From DASWJZ01 sp038211615 (GTDB taxonomy: Bacteria > Pseudomonadota > Alphaproteobacteria > Rhizobiales > Afifellaceae), in contig JBBQVL010000002.1 of NCBI GenBank assembly GCA_038211615.1, forward strand, positions 1 to 64,000: 64,000 bases of DNA. Reading direction: 5' to 3'. Within the stretch, counting starts at the first letter, position 1, and every line of letters begins with the position of its first letter. The notes beneath the pieces were generated by a model, which was not told the origin of the DNA, made no database searches, and saw nothing but the letters and a program-made list of their open reading frames with translations. This document shows positions 7,340 through 15,862 of this stretch, one piece after another. Position numbers and translations under genes: made by a program.

Positions 7340-7893
7340 GCGACACGCCGGAAAAAAACATCAGGCCGCTGTTCTCGGCGGAGCAGATTTCCGCGCGCGT
7401 CAGCGAGCTGGCGCGCGACATCGCCGCGAGCGAACCGAAGCGCCTGCTCGCGATCATCGTGCTGAAGGGCGGCTTCGTCTTCGCGGCGGATCTCGTCCGC
7501 GCGCTGGCGCTGCAGGGCGTCCGCCTTGAGATCGAGTTCATCTCGCTATCGAGCTACGGCTCGCAGCAGAAGACCTCGGGCGAGGTGCGCGTGGTGCGCG
7601 ACATCGAGGTGCCCGTGGCGGGGCGCGACGTGCTCATCATCGACGACGTGCTCGATTCCGGCCTGACGCTGAAATTCGCCCGCGACCTCATGCTGGCGCG
7701 CGGCGCGCGGCGGGCTCCGATCGCCGTCATGGTTAACAAACCTGAAGGCCGGCGCGCGGAAATCGAGGGTGATTACGTTGGGTTTACCTGTCCCAATTAC
7801 TTTGTCGTGGGCTACGGCATGGACGCCGCCCATGCCTGGCGCGAACTGCCGTATATCGGCGTGTTCGAATCAACGCCGAGCGGGTCCGGGTAA
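7336..7893 (+). CDS. hpt: Hypoxanthine phosphoribosyltransferase
   Basis: An 185-residue purine-salvage enzyme that joins hypoxanthine or guanine to PRPP. The PRPP-binding signature VLIIDDVLDSGLTL lies near residues 97-110, and the KGGFVFAADL loop and SSYG stretch fit the family. ATG 7336 overlaps the preceding stop as ATGA, so this start is favoured although the frame is open further upstream. The stop codon lies inside the first unit of a 13-bp tandem repeat that extends to the next gene. Confidence 0.9.
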   Translation: MSDTPEKNIRPLFSAEQISARVSELARDIAASEPKRLLAIIVLKGGFVFAADLVRALALQGVRLEIEFISLSSYGSQQKTSGEVRVVRDIEVPVAGRDVLIIDDVLDSGLTLKFARDLMLARGARRAPIAVMVNKPEGRRAEIEGDYVGFTCPNYFVVGYGMDAAHAWRELPYIGVFESTPSGSG

Positions 7894-7936
7894 AGCGCCC
7901 GGGTAAGGGGTCCGGATGAGAGGCCCGGGTGAAAGG
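7885..7936 (+). repeat. Four tandem 13-bp repeats at the hpt-cpdR junction
   Basis: TCCGGGTAAAGCG, CCCGGGTAAGGGG, TCCGGATGAGAGG and CCCGGGTGAAAGG follow one another with an exact 13-bp period. The first unit carries the hpt stop codon and the fourth donates part of the Shine-Dalgarno sequence (AAAGGAAGG) of the next gene. The array is imperfect but regular. Confidence 0.75.
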
Positions 7937-7942
7937 AAGGAC

Positions 7943-8335
7943 ATGCGTATCCTGCTGACGGAAGACGACGATTCGGTCCGCGCCTTCGTGAGCCGCGCCC
8001 TCGAACTCGATGGGCACATTGTCGAGACAGCCTGCCACGGCGTCGAGGCGATGGACCGGCTGACGGAAAGGGAAGGTCGCTTCGACCTCCTCGTCACCGA
8101 TGTGAAGATGCCGATCATGGACGGCATCGCGCTCGCGCACGAGACGGCGTCGAACTGGCCGGGGATTCCGATCCTGCTGATGACGGGGTTCGCCGACCAG
8201 CGCGAACGCGCGCTCGATCTCGCCGAAGTGATACGCGACGTCGTGACGAAGCCCTTCACGCTGCAGCAGATCCGCGAAGCGGTAAGCGATGCCGTGGTGG
8301 AAGCGCGGCCGCAGGAGGCCAACAAGGCCGCCTGA
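7943..8335 (+). CDS. cpdR: CpdR-like single-domain response regulator
   Basis: A 130-residue receiver domain with no output domain. The acidic pocket EDDD is at 7-10, the phosphoacceptor Asp53 is in VTDVKMP, Thr81 is in LLMTGF and Lys103 in TKPF. The LLMTGF and KPFTLQQI segments and the position next to hpt fit CpdR of Hyphomicrobiales. Unphosphorylated CpdR primes ClpXP for cell-cycle proteolysis, including CtrA in Caulobacter. ATG 7943 is chosen because GGAAGG lies just before it; an upstream in-frame ATG at 7916 lies within the tandem repeat. Orthology to CpdR is inferred. Confidence 0.7.
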   Translation: MRILLTEDDDSVRAFVSRALELDGHIVETACHGVEAMDRLTEREGRFDLLVTDVKMPIMDGIALAHETASNWPGIPILLMTGFADQRERALDLAEVIRDVVTKPFTLQQIREAVSDAVVEARPQEANKAA

Positions 8336-8358
8336 TCGCTTCCGGCGTCGGCGTTCGT

Positions 8359-8383
8359 GGAACCACAGCCCGACCAGCTTGTT
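8359..8383 (+). promoter_or_regulatory. Possible EcfG (general stress) promoter
   Basis: GGAAC, 16 bases, TGTT resembles the alphaproteobacterial EcfG consensus GGAAC-N16/17-CGTT with one mismatch. It lies 43 bases before the start codon of the small secreted protein at 8427. A 6-bp stem (CCAGCT/AGCTGG, 8374-8391) overlaps it and could alternatively mark the end of the cpdR transcript. Confidence 0.35.
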
Positions 8384-8426
8384 CTAGCTGGGTCGCCAAT
8401 ACGGCGATCCTAGAGGGGTGTTGCGA

Positions 8427-8633
8427 ATGTCCCGACTGCTCAAGGCGACGATTGTCACTCTCGGCCTCGCCGGTTTCGCGTTCAGCGTGCCGGTGACGAG
8501 CGCCGAAGCGGCGCCGTTCTATCACAAGGTCTGCAAGACGACCTATCGTAACCACCACAAGCATGTCGTCTGCCATCGGGTCATGTTCCGCCATCATCCG
8601 ATCCGCAGCATCCTCCGAGAATTTTCGGACTGA
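8427..8633 (+). CDS. Small secreted His-rich protein
   Basis: A 68-residue protein with a signal peptide (about residues 1-26, ending SAEA-A). The short mature part holds two cysteines and a cluster of histidines (YHK, NHHKHVVCHR, FRHHP). ATG 8427 follows GAGGGG by 8 bases, so it is preferred over in-frame GTG or TTG codons. The His/Cys pattern could bind metal or haem, but no family is recognised. A possible EcfG promoter lies upstream, which would make it a stress-induced periplasmic peptide. Confidence 0.6.
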   Translation: MSRLLKATIVTLGLAGFAFSVPVTSAEAAPFYHKVCKTTYRNHHKHVVCHRVMFRHHPIRSILREFSD

Positions 8634-8819
8634 CCTAAGGACGGGTAGTCCTGCAACGCGCGGGCGACGTCCAGAGCTGTGCGTGCCGATGATGCGGCAC
8701 GCGGCTGTCGCGGAAATGCCTTTGGCTCCAAGGCGGCCGCGCGCGCCAACATTTTCACTCGCACTTTTCTCCTGACGGCTCCTTGATCGTAGCTGGCGAT
8801 TCGGCACCGGGAGTTCGCG

Positions 8820-9413
8820 ATGGGGTCTGAGAGACTGATGGCGCTTACCGACGGCGTCGTGGCGATTGTCATCACCATCATGGTGCTGGAGCTGAGGCCG
8901 CCGCACGGCGCCGACCTCGACAGCCTGCTCGAGCTCTGGCCCATATTCCTGAGCTTCGCCCTGAGCTTCATCTACGTCGCAATCTACTGGAACAACCATC
9001 ATCACTTCTTCAAGCTCGTGCCGCATGTGAGCGGAGCGGTGATGTGGTCGAACATGAACCTGCTGTTCTGGTTGTCGCTGATCCCGTTCACCACCGCGTG
9101 GATGAACGAGCACACCACGGAGCCGTTTCCCGTGGCGCTCTACGGAGCGACGCTGCTGCTTTGCGCCATAAGCTGGTATCTCCTGCAGGCTGCGATCGTG
9201 CGGATGCAGGGCGAGGGCTCGCCGCTGCGCAAGGCTCTCGGGCGCGACCTGAAGGGCAAGCTGTCGCCGGTCGCCTACCTGATCGGGATGGGGATGGCGT
9301 TCGTGGAGCCTTTGCTCGCCTATGCGATCTACGCCGGACTGGCGTTCGCCTGGCTCATTCCGGATCGCCGGGTGACCGCGGCGCTTGACCAGCCCGAGCG
9401 CCAGCCGACGTGA
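8820..9413 (+). CDS. TMEM175 family (DUF1211) potassium-channel-like protein
   Basis: A 197-residue integral membrane protein. The opening segment RLMALTDGVVAIVITIMVLEL matches the TMEM175 hallmark (RxxxFSDGVxAIxxTLxxL), with Leu-Thr replacing Phe-Ser. That helix lines the pore in characterised bacterial TMEM175 potassium channels. Further helices include IYVAIYWNNHHHFF, also typical. The length suits one six-helix repeat. It is monocistronic and convergent with the TIGR02302 gene. Ion selectivity cannot be read from sequence. Confidence 0.82.
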   Translation: MGSERLMALTDGVVAIVITIMVLELRPPHGADLDSLLELWPIFLSFALSFIYVAIYWNNHHHFFKLVPHVSGAVMWSNMNLLFWLSLIPFTTAWMNEHTTEPFPVALYGATLLLCAISWYLLQAAIVRMQGEGSPLRKALGRDLKGKLSPVAYLIGMGMAFVEPLLAYAIYAGLAFAWLIPDRRVTAALDQPERQPT

Positions 9414-9437
9414 CCCCGGCAAGCACCGCCTGCCGCC

Positions 9438-12101
9438 TCACTCCATGTTGAGCAGGCGCTGCAGGTATTCCAGCTCGTAGCGCGGGCGGGAGCGTTCGCC
9501 GAGGCGGGAGCGGATCGCCTCGAGGATGCGGCGGGCCCGCTCCACGTCGATCTCGTCCGGCACCTTCACGTTCTGCCCGAGGTCCGGTCCCTCGGTGCGC
9601 TGCGGGCGGCCTAGCGGGTCGCGATCGCCGGACTTGCGGCCGCCCATCTGCTGGCCCTGACCGCCGGGCTGCTGCGCGTACATCTGCTGCATCATGCCCT
9701 GAAGGCCTTCGCGGAGCGCATCGAGCGCCTCACCCTGGTGGCCATAGGCGTCGCCCGGCGCGCCCTCGCCAAGCGAGCGGGAGGCGTCGCCCATGGCGCG
9801 GCCGGCGCGGCCGAGCGTGCGCCCCATCTCCTGGCTGTCGCCCTGACCGTTCTGACCCTGGCCGTTCTGGCCCTGCTGTCCTTCGCCTTCCTGTCCCTGC
9901 TGACCCTGCTGTCCTTGCTGGCCCTGCATTTCCTGCATCAGCTTCTTCAGCTGCTCGGCGAGTTGCCCCTGGCCCTCCTGCAGCTGCTTCATCAACTGGT
10001 CGAACTCTTCCGGCGAGATCGGCTTCCGCTCGCCCTGCTGCGCCTGCTGGTCGTCCGGCCGGCGCCCCTGGTTCATCTGGAACGTCTGGTCCATCAGCTT
10101 CTGCTGATCCCGCATCATCTTTGCGAGCTCGTCCATCTGCCGCATGGCCTCTTCGTCCATCGGCTGGTTCTGGCCGGGCTGCGCCATCTGCAGATTGTCG
10201 AGCATGTTCTGCAGCTGGCTGAGCAGCTCCTGCGCCGCGTCGCGGTTGCCCTGCTTCGCCAGCTCCTCGATGCGGTCGAGCATCTTCTGCAGGTCCTGCT
10301 CGGAGAGCTCCTGCGTATTCTGGTCGCCGGGCGTCTGCGGCATGTTCTGCAGGCCGCGCTGCTGCATCTCCGCCGAGTAGCTCTGCAGGAAGTCCTGCAT
10401 GGCCTGGCGAAGCTCGTCGGTCAGGCGCTTGATCTCCTCGTCGCTGGCGCCTTCCTTCAGCGCCTGCTCAAGCGCCTGACGCGCCGCCTGCAGACGCTGC
10501 TCGGCGTCGGACATGTCGCCGTCCTCGATCGCCCGCGCCATCGTCCAGAGATAGTCGAGCTCCTGCCGCAGGTCGTCGTCGCTGCGGGCGTTGAGAAGCC
10601 GCTGGTAGGCGACGCGGAGCCCGAGATAGATGCCGGAGCTCGGGATCTCCTCCGGCGCGATGGTCAGCGCGTCGAGCGCGTTCGCGACGTTCTGGCGGGT
10701 GTTGGCGTCGAGCGCCAGGATCTGCCGCTGCTCGATCAGAGCGCGCGCCAGCGGATTGTAGAAGGGGTGGGCGGGCAGCGTCATCGCGCCGTTGTCGGAG
10801 GGACGCGCCTCCTGGCCCGCGGCATCCTTCACGACCGCATCGGCCAGCACTTCGAGCCCCGCATAGGGGTGCGCCTCCAGCCGGCCGTCGACGCGGGCCG
10901 TGCCGGAGCGCGCCTGGCTCCGGTCGACGCGCATGGCGACGGACGGCGGCTCGACCAGCGGCCGCGCGCCCGGCGCCTCTTTCGCCGCGCGGAAGGTGAC
11001 CTTGCCTTCGGTGACGCCGTAATCGTCGCTGACATTGAAGGAGAGCTGGAAGGAGCCGCTCTGGTTCACCGTGAGCGGACCGCGGGCGATGGTCGGAGGA
11101 TGGTCCTCGACGATCGTCAGCGGGTAGGCGGTGGTTCCGCCGGCATGCCTGATCGCGACCGTCGCGTCGTTGTCGAGCACCGCCTCATAGCTCCGGATCA
11201 CGTCGTCCGATTCCGCCGCGTGGCTTTCCGCCGTTGGTGCGAGCGGTGCAATTCCGGCGTCCGTCCTGAGCGTCACCTCGGCGGCGTCGCGCGAGACGAC
11301 GCGCACGGTGAGCTTGCTCCCCTCCGGCACGCTGACCGGCCTCGCCGGATCGGTTGCGGCGCTTGCGGAAGCGGCGGGGCCGGGGGCCGGCTCGGCCGGC
11401 GGCGGGGCCGCCGCGGCCGCCGCGGTGCCCGGCGTCGCGGCATCCGGCCGGCGCGACAGGAATACCGGCGCCTGGCGCGTGTAGGCAGGCGGGTCGACCC
11501 ACGCGTCGATGCGCGCCGCGACCGCGAGCGGGATAAGCCTGACCGGCGAGAACGCCTCGCCGAGGCGCGTCGTCCATTCGCCCCAGCCGACCGCGAACGC
11601 GATGACGAGAAGGATCGGCACCGCGAAACGCAGGGCGTTCGGATCGCGCTCCGCCATCGCGGGCCGTGGCGCACCGACCTTGAGGTTCGCCAGCGTCGCG
11701 TAAAGCCGCGCCTGCTCGGCCGCCCAAAGCATGTGCGCGGCCGAATCGTTCGCCACCTTCGAGATCGTGTCGCTCAGCCCGCGCGCCGGCCGATGCGGCA
11801 GGCCGGAGGCGAGTTCCACGCGCCGCATCGCCTCGAACCGCCCAGGAATTGCCATGCGGACGAGCTGGATCAGGCAGAAGAGCAGCGCGATGCCGAGCAC
11901 CGCAAGCGTGCCGAGGCGCAGCCAGTCGCCGCCGAGCCGCCAATAGCCGAGCCACGAAAGGATGACATAGATGCCGGCGAGCGACAGGATCGGCACGATG
12001 CGCGGCCAGAGGCGCTCGGAGACGATGGCGAGGCGGGCGCGACCGATCGCGCGCTCCAGACGGTCGAGTTTTCGGTGCGGCGCGGACCGGTCTATCGGCA
12101 T
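9438..12101 (-). CDS. TIGR02302 family (DUF4175) membrane protein
   Basis: An 887-residue alphaproteobacterial protein of unknown function. Two N-terminal transmembrane segments (about 35-80) and another near 165-185 precede a long extracytoplasmic region. The C-terminal third is rich in Gln, Met, Gly and Glu (several GQQGQ and GQNGQ runs, about residues 690-790), which creates the long open frames seen on the opposite strand. ATG 12101 is taken; a GTG five codons upstream (12116) is also possible. It follows lysA on the same strand, the usual order in this group. Conservation suggests a structural envelope role, but that is inference. Confidence 0.8.
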   Translation of the reverse strand: MPIDRSAPHRKLDRLERAIGRARLAIVSERLWPRIVPILSLAGIYVILSWLGYWRLGGDWLRLGTLAVLGIALLFCLIQLVRMAIPGRFEAMRRVELASGLPHRPARGLSDTISKVANDSAAHMLWAAEQARLYATLANLKVGAPRPAMAERDPNALRFAVPILLVIAFAVGWGEWTTRLGEAFSPVRLIPLAVAARIDAWVDPPAYTRQAPVFLSRRPDAATPGTAAAAAAPPPAEPAPGPAASASAATDPARPVSVPEGSKLTVRVVSRDAAEVTLRTDAGIAPLAPTAESHAAESDDVIRSYEAVLDNDATVAIRHAGGTTAYPLTIVEDHPPTIARGPLTVNQSGSFQLSFNVSDDYGVTEGKVTFRAAKEAPGARPLVEPPSVAMRVDRSQARSGTARVDGRLEAHPYAGLEVLADAVVKDAAGQEARPSDNGAMTLPAHPFYNPLARALIEQRQILALDANTRQNVANALDALTIAPEEIPSSGIYLGLRVAYQRLLNARSDDDLRQELDYLWTMARAIEDGDMSDAEQRLQAARQALEQALKEGASDEEIKRLTDELRQAMQDFLQSYSAEMQQRGLQNMPQTPGDQNTQELSEQDLQKMLDRIEELAKQGNRDAAQELLSQLQNMLDNLQMAQPGQNQPMDEEAMRQMDELAKMMRDQQKLMDQTFQMNQGRRPDDQQAQQGERKPISPEEFDQLMKQLQEGQGQLAEQLKKLMQEMQGQQGQQGQQGQEGEGQQGQNGQGQNGQGDSQEMGRTLGRAGRAMGDASRSLGEGAPGDAYGHQGEALDALREGLQGMMQQMYAQQPGGQGQQMGGRKSGDRDPLGRPQRTEGPDLGQNVKVPDEIDVERARRILEAIRSRLGERSRPRYELEYLQRLLNME

Positions 12102-12209
12102 CGATTCATCATACACGTCCTGTGGTTAAATAGCACCGCACGGGACGATGGCCAGACAAAGGCGCGTGAGCGGGACGTTGGCCAAGCCGCGGCTGGCGCG
12201 GGAAAAACC

Positions 12210-13472
12210 TCAGGCCAGCCAGCCCGGCAGCCGGTCCAGCCCGATCAGTTCGTCGTAGCTCTGGCGCGGGCGCACGACGGCGTAGTCCTTGCCGTTGACC
12301 AGGACCTCGGGAACGAGAAGCCGCGAATTGTAGGTGCCGGCCTGCACGGCGCCGTAGGCGCCGGCGGAGTAGACCGCGAGGAGATCGCCGGCGGCGGGGC
12401 GCTGCAGGGTGCGGCCCCTGGCGAGAAAATCGCCGCTCTCGCAGATCGGACCGACGACATCGCAGACGATCTCCGGCGCGCCGCTTTCGATCACCGGCCC
12501 GATGCGGTGCCACGCGTCGTAAAGGGTCGGGCGGACGAGGTCGTTCATCGCCGCGTCGACAATCACGAAGGTGCGGTCCCCGCCCTCCTTCACGTAGATC
12601 ACTTGCGCGACGAGGATGCCGGCATTGCCGGCGATCAGCCGCCCCGGCTCGAAGATGACGCGGCAGCCGATCTTGTTCATGTGCTTGCGCACGATATCCG
12701 CGTAGGCGGTCGGCAGCGGCGGCGCGGCTTCGTCGTCGCGATAGGGAATGCCGAGACCGCCGCCAAGATCGACATGCTCTATCGCGTGGCCGTCGGCGCG
12801 CAGCTCAACCACCAGCTCGGAGATCAGCCCGAAGGCGTTGTCGAAGGGAGTGAGCTCGGTCAGCTGGCTGCCGATATGCGTGTCGATCCCGACGACGCGG
12901 ATGCCGGGCATCTTCGCGGCGCGCGCATAGATTTCTCGCGCGCGATCGAACGGCACCCCAAACTTGTTCTCCTTGCGGCCGGTAGAGATTTTCTCGTGGG
13001 TTCGCGCGTCGACATCCGGATTGATGCGGATCGAGACGGGCGCAACGACATTGCGGCTCGTCGCGAGGCTCGCGAGAAGTTCGAGCTCCGGTTCCGATTC
13101 CACATTGAAGCATGCGATGCGCGAATCGAGCGCGAAGGCGAGTTCGCGCGCCGTCTTGCCGACGCCGGAGAAGACGATCTTCTCCGCCGGAATTCCCGCC
13201 GCCAGCGCGCGGCGCAGCTCGCCCTCCGAGACGACGTCGGCGCCGGCGCCGAGCCTTGCGAGCGTGGCGACCACCGCCTGGTTGGAATTCGCCTTCAGCG
13301 AATAGCAGATGAGATGATCGAGCCCGGCGAAGGCTTCGTCGAAGACGCGGTAATGCCGCGTCAGCGTTGCCGTCGAATAGCAGTAGAACGGCGTGCCGAC
13401 CTCCGCCGCGATCTTCGGCACCGGCACGTCCTCGGCGTAGAGCACGCCGCCCTTATGCGCGAAGTGGTGCAC
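12210..13472 (-). CDS. lysA: Diaminopimelate decarboxylase
   Basis: A 420-residue PLP enzyme that decarboxylates meso-diaminopimelate to lysine, the final step of the pathway. The PLP lysine is Lys60 in YSLKANSN. THIGSQL and the phosphate-binding GGGLG and EPGR loops follow in order, and CESGD near residue 340 supplies the catalytic cysteine of the partner subunit. Length is standard. It lies directly after the LptM-like lipoprotein gene and argH on the same strand, the conserved argH-lptM-lysA order of this group. Confidence 0.95.
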   Translation of the reverse strand: MHHFAHKGGVLYAEDVPVPKIAAEVGTPFYCYSTATLTRHYRVFDEAFAGLDHLICYSLKANSNQAVVATLARLGAGADVVSEGELRRALAAGIPAEKIVFSGVGKTARELAFALDSRIACFNVESEPELELLASLATSRNVVAPVSIRINPDVDARTHEKISTGRKENKFGVPFDRAREIYARAAKMPGIRVVGIDTHIGSQLTELTPFDNAFGLISELVVELRADGHAIEHVDLGGGLGIPYRDDEAAPPLPTAYADIVRKHMNKIGCRVIFEPGRLIAGNAGILVAQVIYVKEGGDRTFVIVDAAMNDLVRPTLYDAWHRIGPVIESGAPEIVCDVVGPICESGDFLARGRTLQRPAAGDLLAVYSAGAYGAVQAGTYNSRLLVPEVLVNGKDYAVVRPRQSYDELIGLDRLPGWLA

Positions 13473-13480
13473 CGGAAATC

Positions 13481-13702
13481 CTAGAGCAGGAAATCGAGGA
13501 AGAAGCGGCGGCGGGGCGGCGGCTGAAGCTGTTGCTGCCGCGGCGTGACCGGCACCGAGCCCGGATCGAGCGGTGACACGTTTGTGGGCTGCGCGGCCGA
13601 CGTACTGACCGTGGCGCCAGGCGGCTCCAGATCGCCACGCCGCCCGCAGCCGGCAAGGGCGGCCACGGCGAGGAGGACGATGATCAGCGTTCGGACAGGC
13701 AT
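13481..13702 (-). CDS. LptM-like small lipoprotein
   Basis: A 73-residue lipoprotein. The signal peptide ends in the lipobox LAGC, and the following CGRRGDLEPP fits the LptM/YifL pattern (Cys-Gly-x-x-Gly-x-Leu-x-x-Pro). In E. coli LptM helps the LptD-LptE translocon mature. The rest is Pro/Gln-rich. ATG 13702 is preferred because GGGGAA precedes it and the signal peptide then starts correctly; the frame is open upstream. It lies 8 bases before lysA and 41 bases after argH. Confidence 0.78.
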   Translation of the reverse strand: MPVRTLIIVLLAVAALAGCGRRGDLEPPGATVSTSAAQPTNVSPLDPGSVPVTPRQQQLQPPPRRRFFLDFLL

Positions 13703-13743
13703 GATGTTCCCCGGAGACGGGCGACTATAGCCGACGCGCCGGC

Positions 13744-15153
13744 TCACGCACCCCGATTCTGACGGGGCTTTTCTGTCGCCAGCCGCTCGATCCAGACACG
13801 CGCGGCGGCCTTGACGTTATCCGGTGCGGTGCCGCCCTCGCTGGTGCGGCTTGCGGCGGAGGCCTCGACCGACAGCACGTCGTAGACCGCCCTGGTGATC
13901 TTCGGGTGCGCGGCCTGCATGATTTCGAGCGGCAGCACCTCGAGCGTGACGCCGCGCTTCGCCGCCTCCGAGACGATCTGCCCAACGACGTGATGCGCCT
14001 CGCGGAAGGGGAGGCCTGCCTCGCGCACCAGCCAGTCGGCGAGGTCGGTGGCGGTGGCGTAGCCCGTGCCCGCCGCCTTCTTCATCGTCGCAATGTCGGG
14101 CGTCATGTCCAAGACCATGCCGGTCATGGCGGCGAGCGACAGGGAGAGGCTCGGCAGCGCGTCGAAGATGCGCTCCTTGTCCTCCTGCATGTCCTTCGAA
14201 TAGGCGAGCGGCAGGCCCTTCATCACCACCAGGAGTCCCAGGAGATCGCCGAAGATCCTTCCGGTCTTGGCGCGCACCAGCTCGGCGGCGTCGGGGTTGC
14301 GCTTCTGCGGCATGATCGAGGAGCCGGTGGTGAAGCGATCGGAGAGCTGCACGAAGCCGAATTGCGGCGTCGCCCACAAGACAATCTCCTCGGCGAAGCG
14401 GGAGAGGTGCACGGCGCAGATCGACGCCGCGGCCATGGCCTCCAGCGCAAAATCGCGGTCGGCGACCGAATCGAGCGAGTTCGCAGTCGGCCGGTCAAAG
14501 CCGAGCTTCTTCGCCGTCGCCGCGCGGTCGATCGGAAATGCCGTCCCGGCGAGCGCCGCCGCGCCGAGCGGCGATTCGTTCAGCCGCCTGCGGCAGTCGG
14601 CGAAGCGGCCGCGGTCGCGAGAAAGCATCTCGACGTAGGCGAGGAGATGGTGGCCGAAGGTGATCGGCTGCGCGCTCTGCAGGTGCGTGAAGCCCGGCAT
14701 CACGGCGCCGGAGAATTTCTCCGCCTTCGCTGCGAGCGCGGATTGCAGGCCGTGAAGCTGGCCGTCGATCTCGTCGATCGCGTTCCTCACCCAGAGCTTC
14801 AGGTCGGTCGCCACCTGATCGTTGCGCGAACGGGCGGTGTGCAGCCTGCCGGCCGCATCGCCGATCAGCTCCTTGAGCCGCGCCTCGACGTGCGTGTGGA
14901 TGTCCTCCAGCGCGCGCGAGAATGTGAAGGTTCCAGCGGCGATTTCTGACGCGATCGTGTCCAGTCCCGCGACAATTTGCTTCGCATCGCCGGCCGAAAT
15001 GATGCCCTGTTCGGCGAGCATTTCCGCATGCGCGCGGGAGCCGGCGATATCTTCCGCGAAAAGCGCCCTGTCGAAGTCGATCGAGGCGTTGATCTCTTGC
15101 ATGATGGCGTCCGGGCCTTCAGAGAACCGGCCGCCCCACATTGTCTTCGTCAT
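13744..15153 (-). CDS. argH: Argininosuccinate lyase
   Basis: A 469-residue fumarase/aspartase-superfamily enzyme that splits argininosuccinate into arginine and fumarate. The superfamily signature GSSIMPQKRNPD lies near residues 280-292, with HTHVEARL and TARSRNDQVATD earlier. Start ATG 15153. It opens the argH-lptM-lysA run and is divergent from the TlpA gene, with only 23 bases between the two start codons. The promoters must therefore overlap each other's coding ends. Confidence 0.95.
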   Translation of the reverse strand: MTKTMWGGRFSEGPDAIMQEINASIDFDRALFAEDIAGSRAHAEMLAEQGIISAGDAKQIVAGLDTIASEIAAGTFTFSRALEDIHTHVEARLKELIGDAAGRLHTARSRNDQVATDLKLWVRNAIDEIDGQLHGLQSALAAKAEKFSGAVMPGFTHLQSAQPITFGHHLLAYVEMLSRDRGRFADCRRRLNESPLGAAALAGTAFPIDRAATAKKLGFDRPTANSLDSVADRDFALEAMAAASICAVHLSRFAEEIVLWATPQFGFVQLSDRFTTGSSIMPQKRNPDAAELVRAKTGRIFGDLLGLLVVMKGLPLAYSKDMQEDKERIFDALPSLSLSLAAMTGMVLDMTPDIATMKKAAGTGYATATDLADWLVREAGLPFREAHHVVGQIVSEAAKRGVTLEVLPLEIMQAAHPKITRAVYDVLSVEASAASRTSEGGTAPDNVKAAARVWIERLATEKPRQNRGA

Positions 15154-15176
15154 GGTCCCTCGCGAGGTGCCGCCCG

Positions 15177-15842
15177 ATGGCCGAAAGGCAGAAACGCGTT
15201 GTCTGGAATGCCCGCACCGGCGCAGCCGCGCTGGTCGCCGTGGCCGTGCTCGCCGCGGCGGTATACGTGACGCTCGGCGGGCAAGGCAATCGCGAGGTTG
15301 CCGCCGAATGCCGGCCGGCGGCGGCGCAGGCGGCGGCGCTCGACAAGCAGATCGGCGGCGAGGTGGCGGGATTCAGCGTCGCACGGCAGCCCGAAAAGCT
15401 CTCCGACCTCGCGTTCACGGCAACCGACGGCGCGCCGACCACGCTTGCCGCCTTCAAGGGCAAGGTGGCGCTGGTCAACCTCTGGGCGACATGGTGCGTG
15501 CCCTGCCGGCAGGAGATGCCGGCGCTCGACCGGCTGCAGGCGGCGCTCGGCGGCGACGATTTCACCGTCGTCCCGATCTCCATCGATATCGGCGAGCCGG
15601 GCCGCCCGGCGGCATTCCTGCAATCGATCGGCGTGAAAAGCCTGCCGCTCTACACCGACCGCACGACGAAGGTGTTCGAGGATCTGAAGGGCAAGGGGAT
15701 CGCGATCGGCCTTCCGGTGACGCTGCTCCTCGACCGCAACGGATGCAGCCTCGGCCACATCAACGGCCCGGCGGAATGGGACTCGCCCGACGGGCGCAAG
15801 CTCATCGAAGCGGCGATCGGCAAAGGCGCAGGCGGCGCATAG
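15177..15842 (+). CDS. tlpA: TlpA-family thiol:disulfide interchange protein
   Basis: A 221-residue membrane-anchored periplasmic thioredoxin. One N-terminal transmembrane segment (about 15-34) precedes a thioredoxin fold with the active site WCVPC (Cys107, Cys110) and the cis-Pro loop GLPVTLLLD. A further pair of cysteines (Cys45 and a late one in NGCSLG) is present, as in TlpA of Bradyrhizobium. That protein reduces copper chaperones and cytochrome oxidase subunit II. ATG 15177 is preferred over an upstream GTG at 15141 that would overlap argH. Confidence 0.85.
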   Translation: MAERQKRVVWNARTGAAALVAVAVLAAAVYVTLGGQGNREVAAECRPAAAQAAALDKQIGGEVAGFSVARQPEKLSDLAFTATDGAPTTLAAFKGKVALVNLWATWCVPCRQEMPALDRLQAALGGDDFTVVPISIDIGEPGRPAAFLQSIGVKSLPLYTDRTTKVFEDLKGKGIAIGLPVTLLLDRNGCSLGHINGPAEWDSPDGRKLIEAAIGKGAGGA

Positions 15843-15862
15843 GGTCTTCGGTCACGCCGACA

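Noticed and set aside
9738..13484. A 1248-codon open frame on the plus strand across the TIGR02302 and lysA genes
   Set aside because: It is antisense to two well-recognised genes, has low-complexity Arg/His/Leu-rich translation and arises from high GC at third codon positions.
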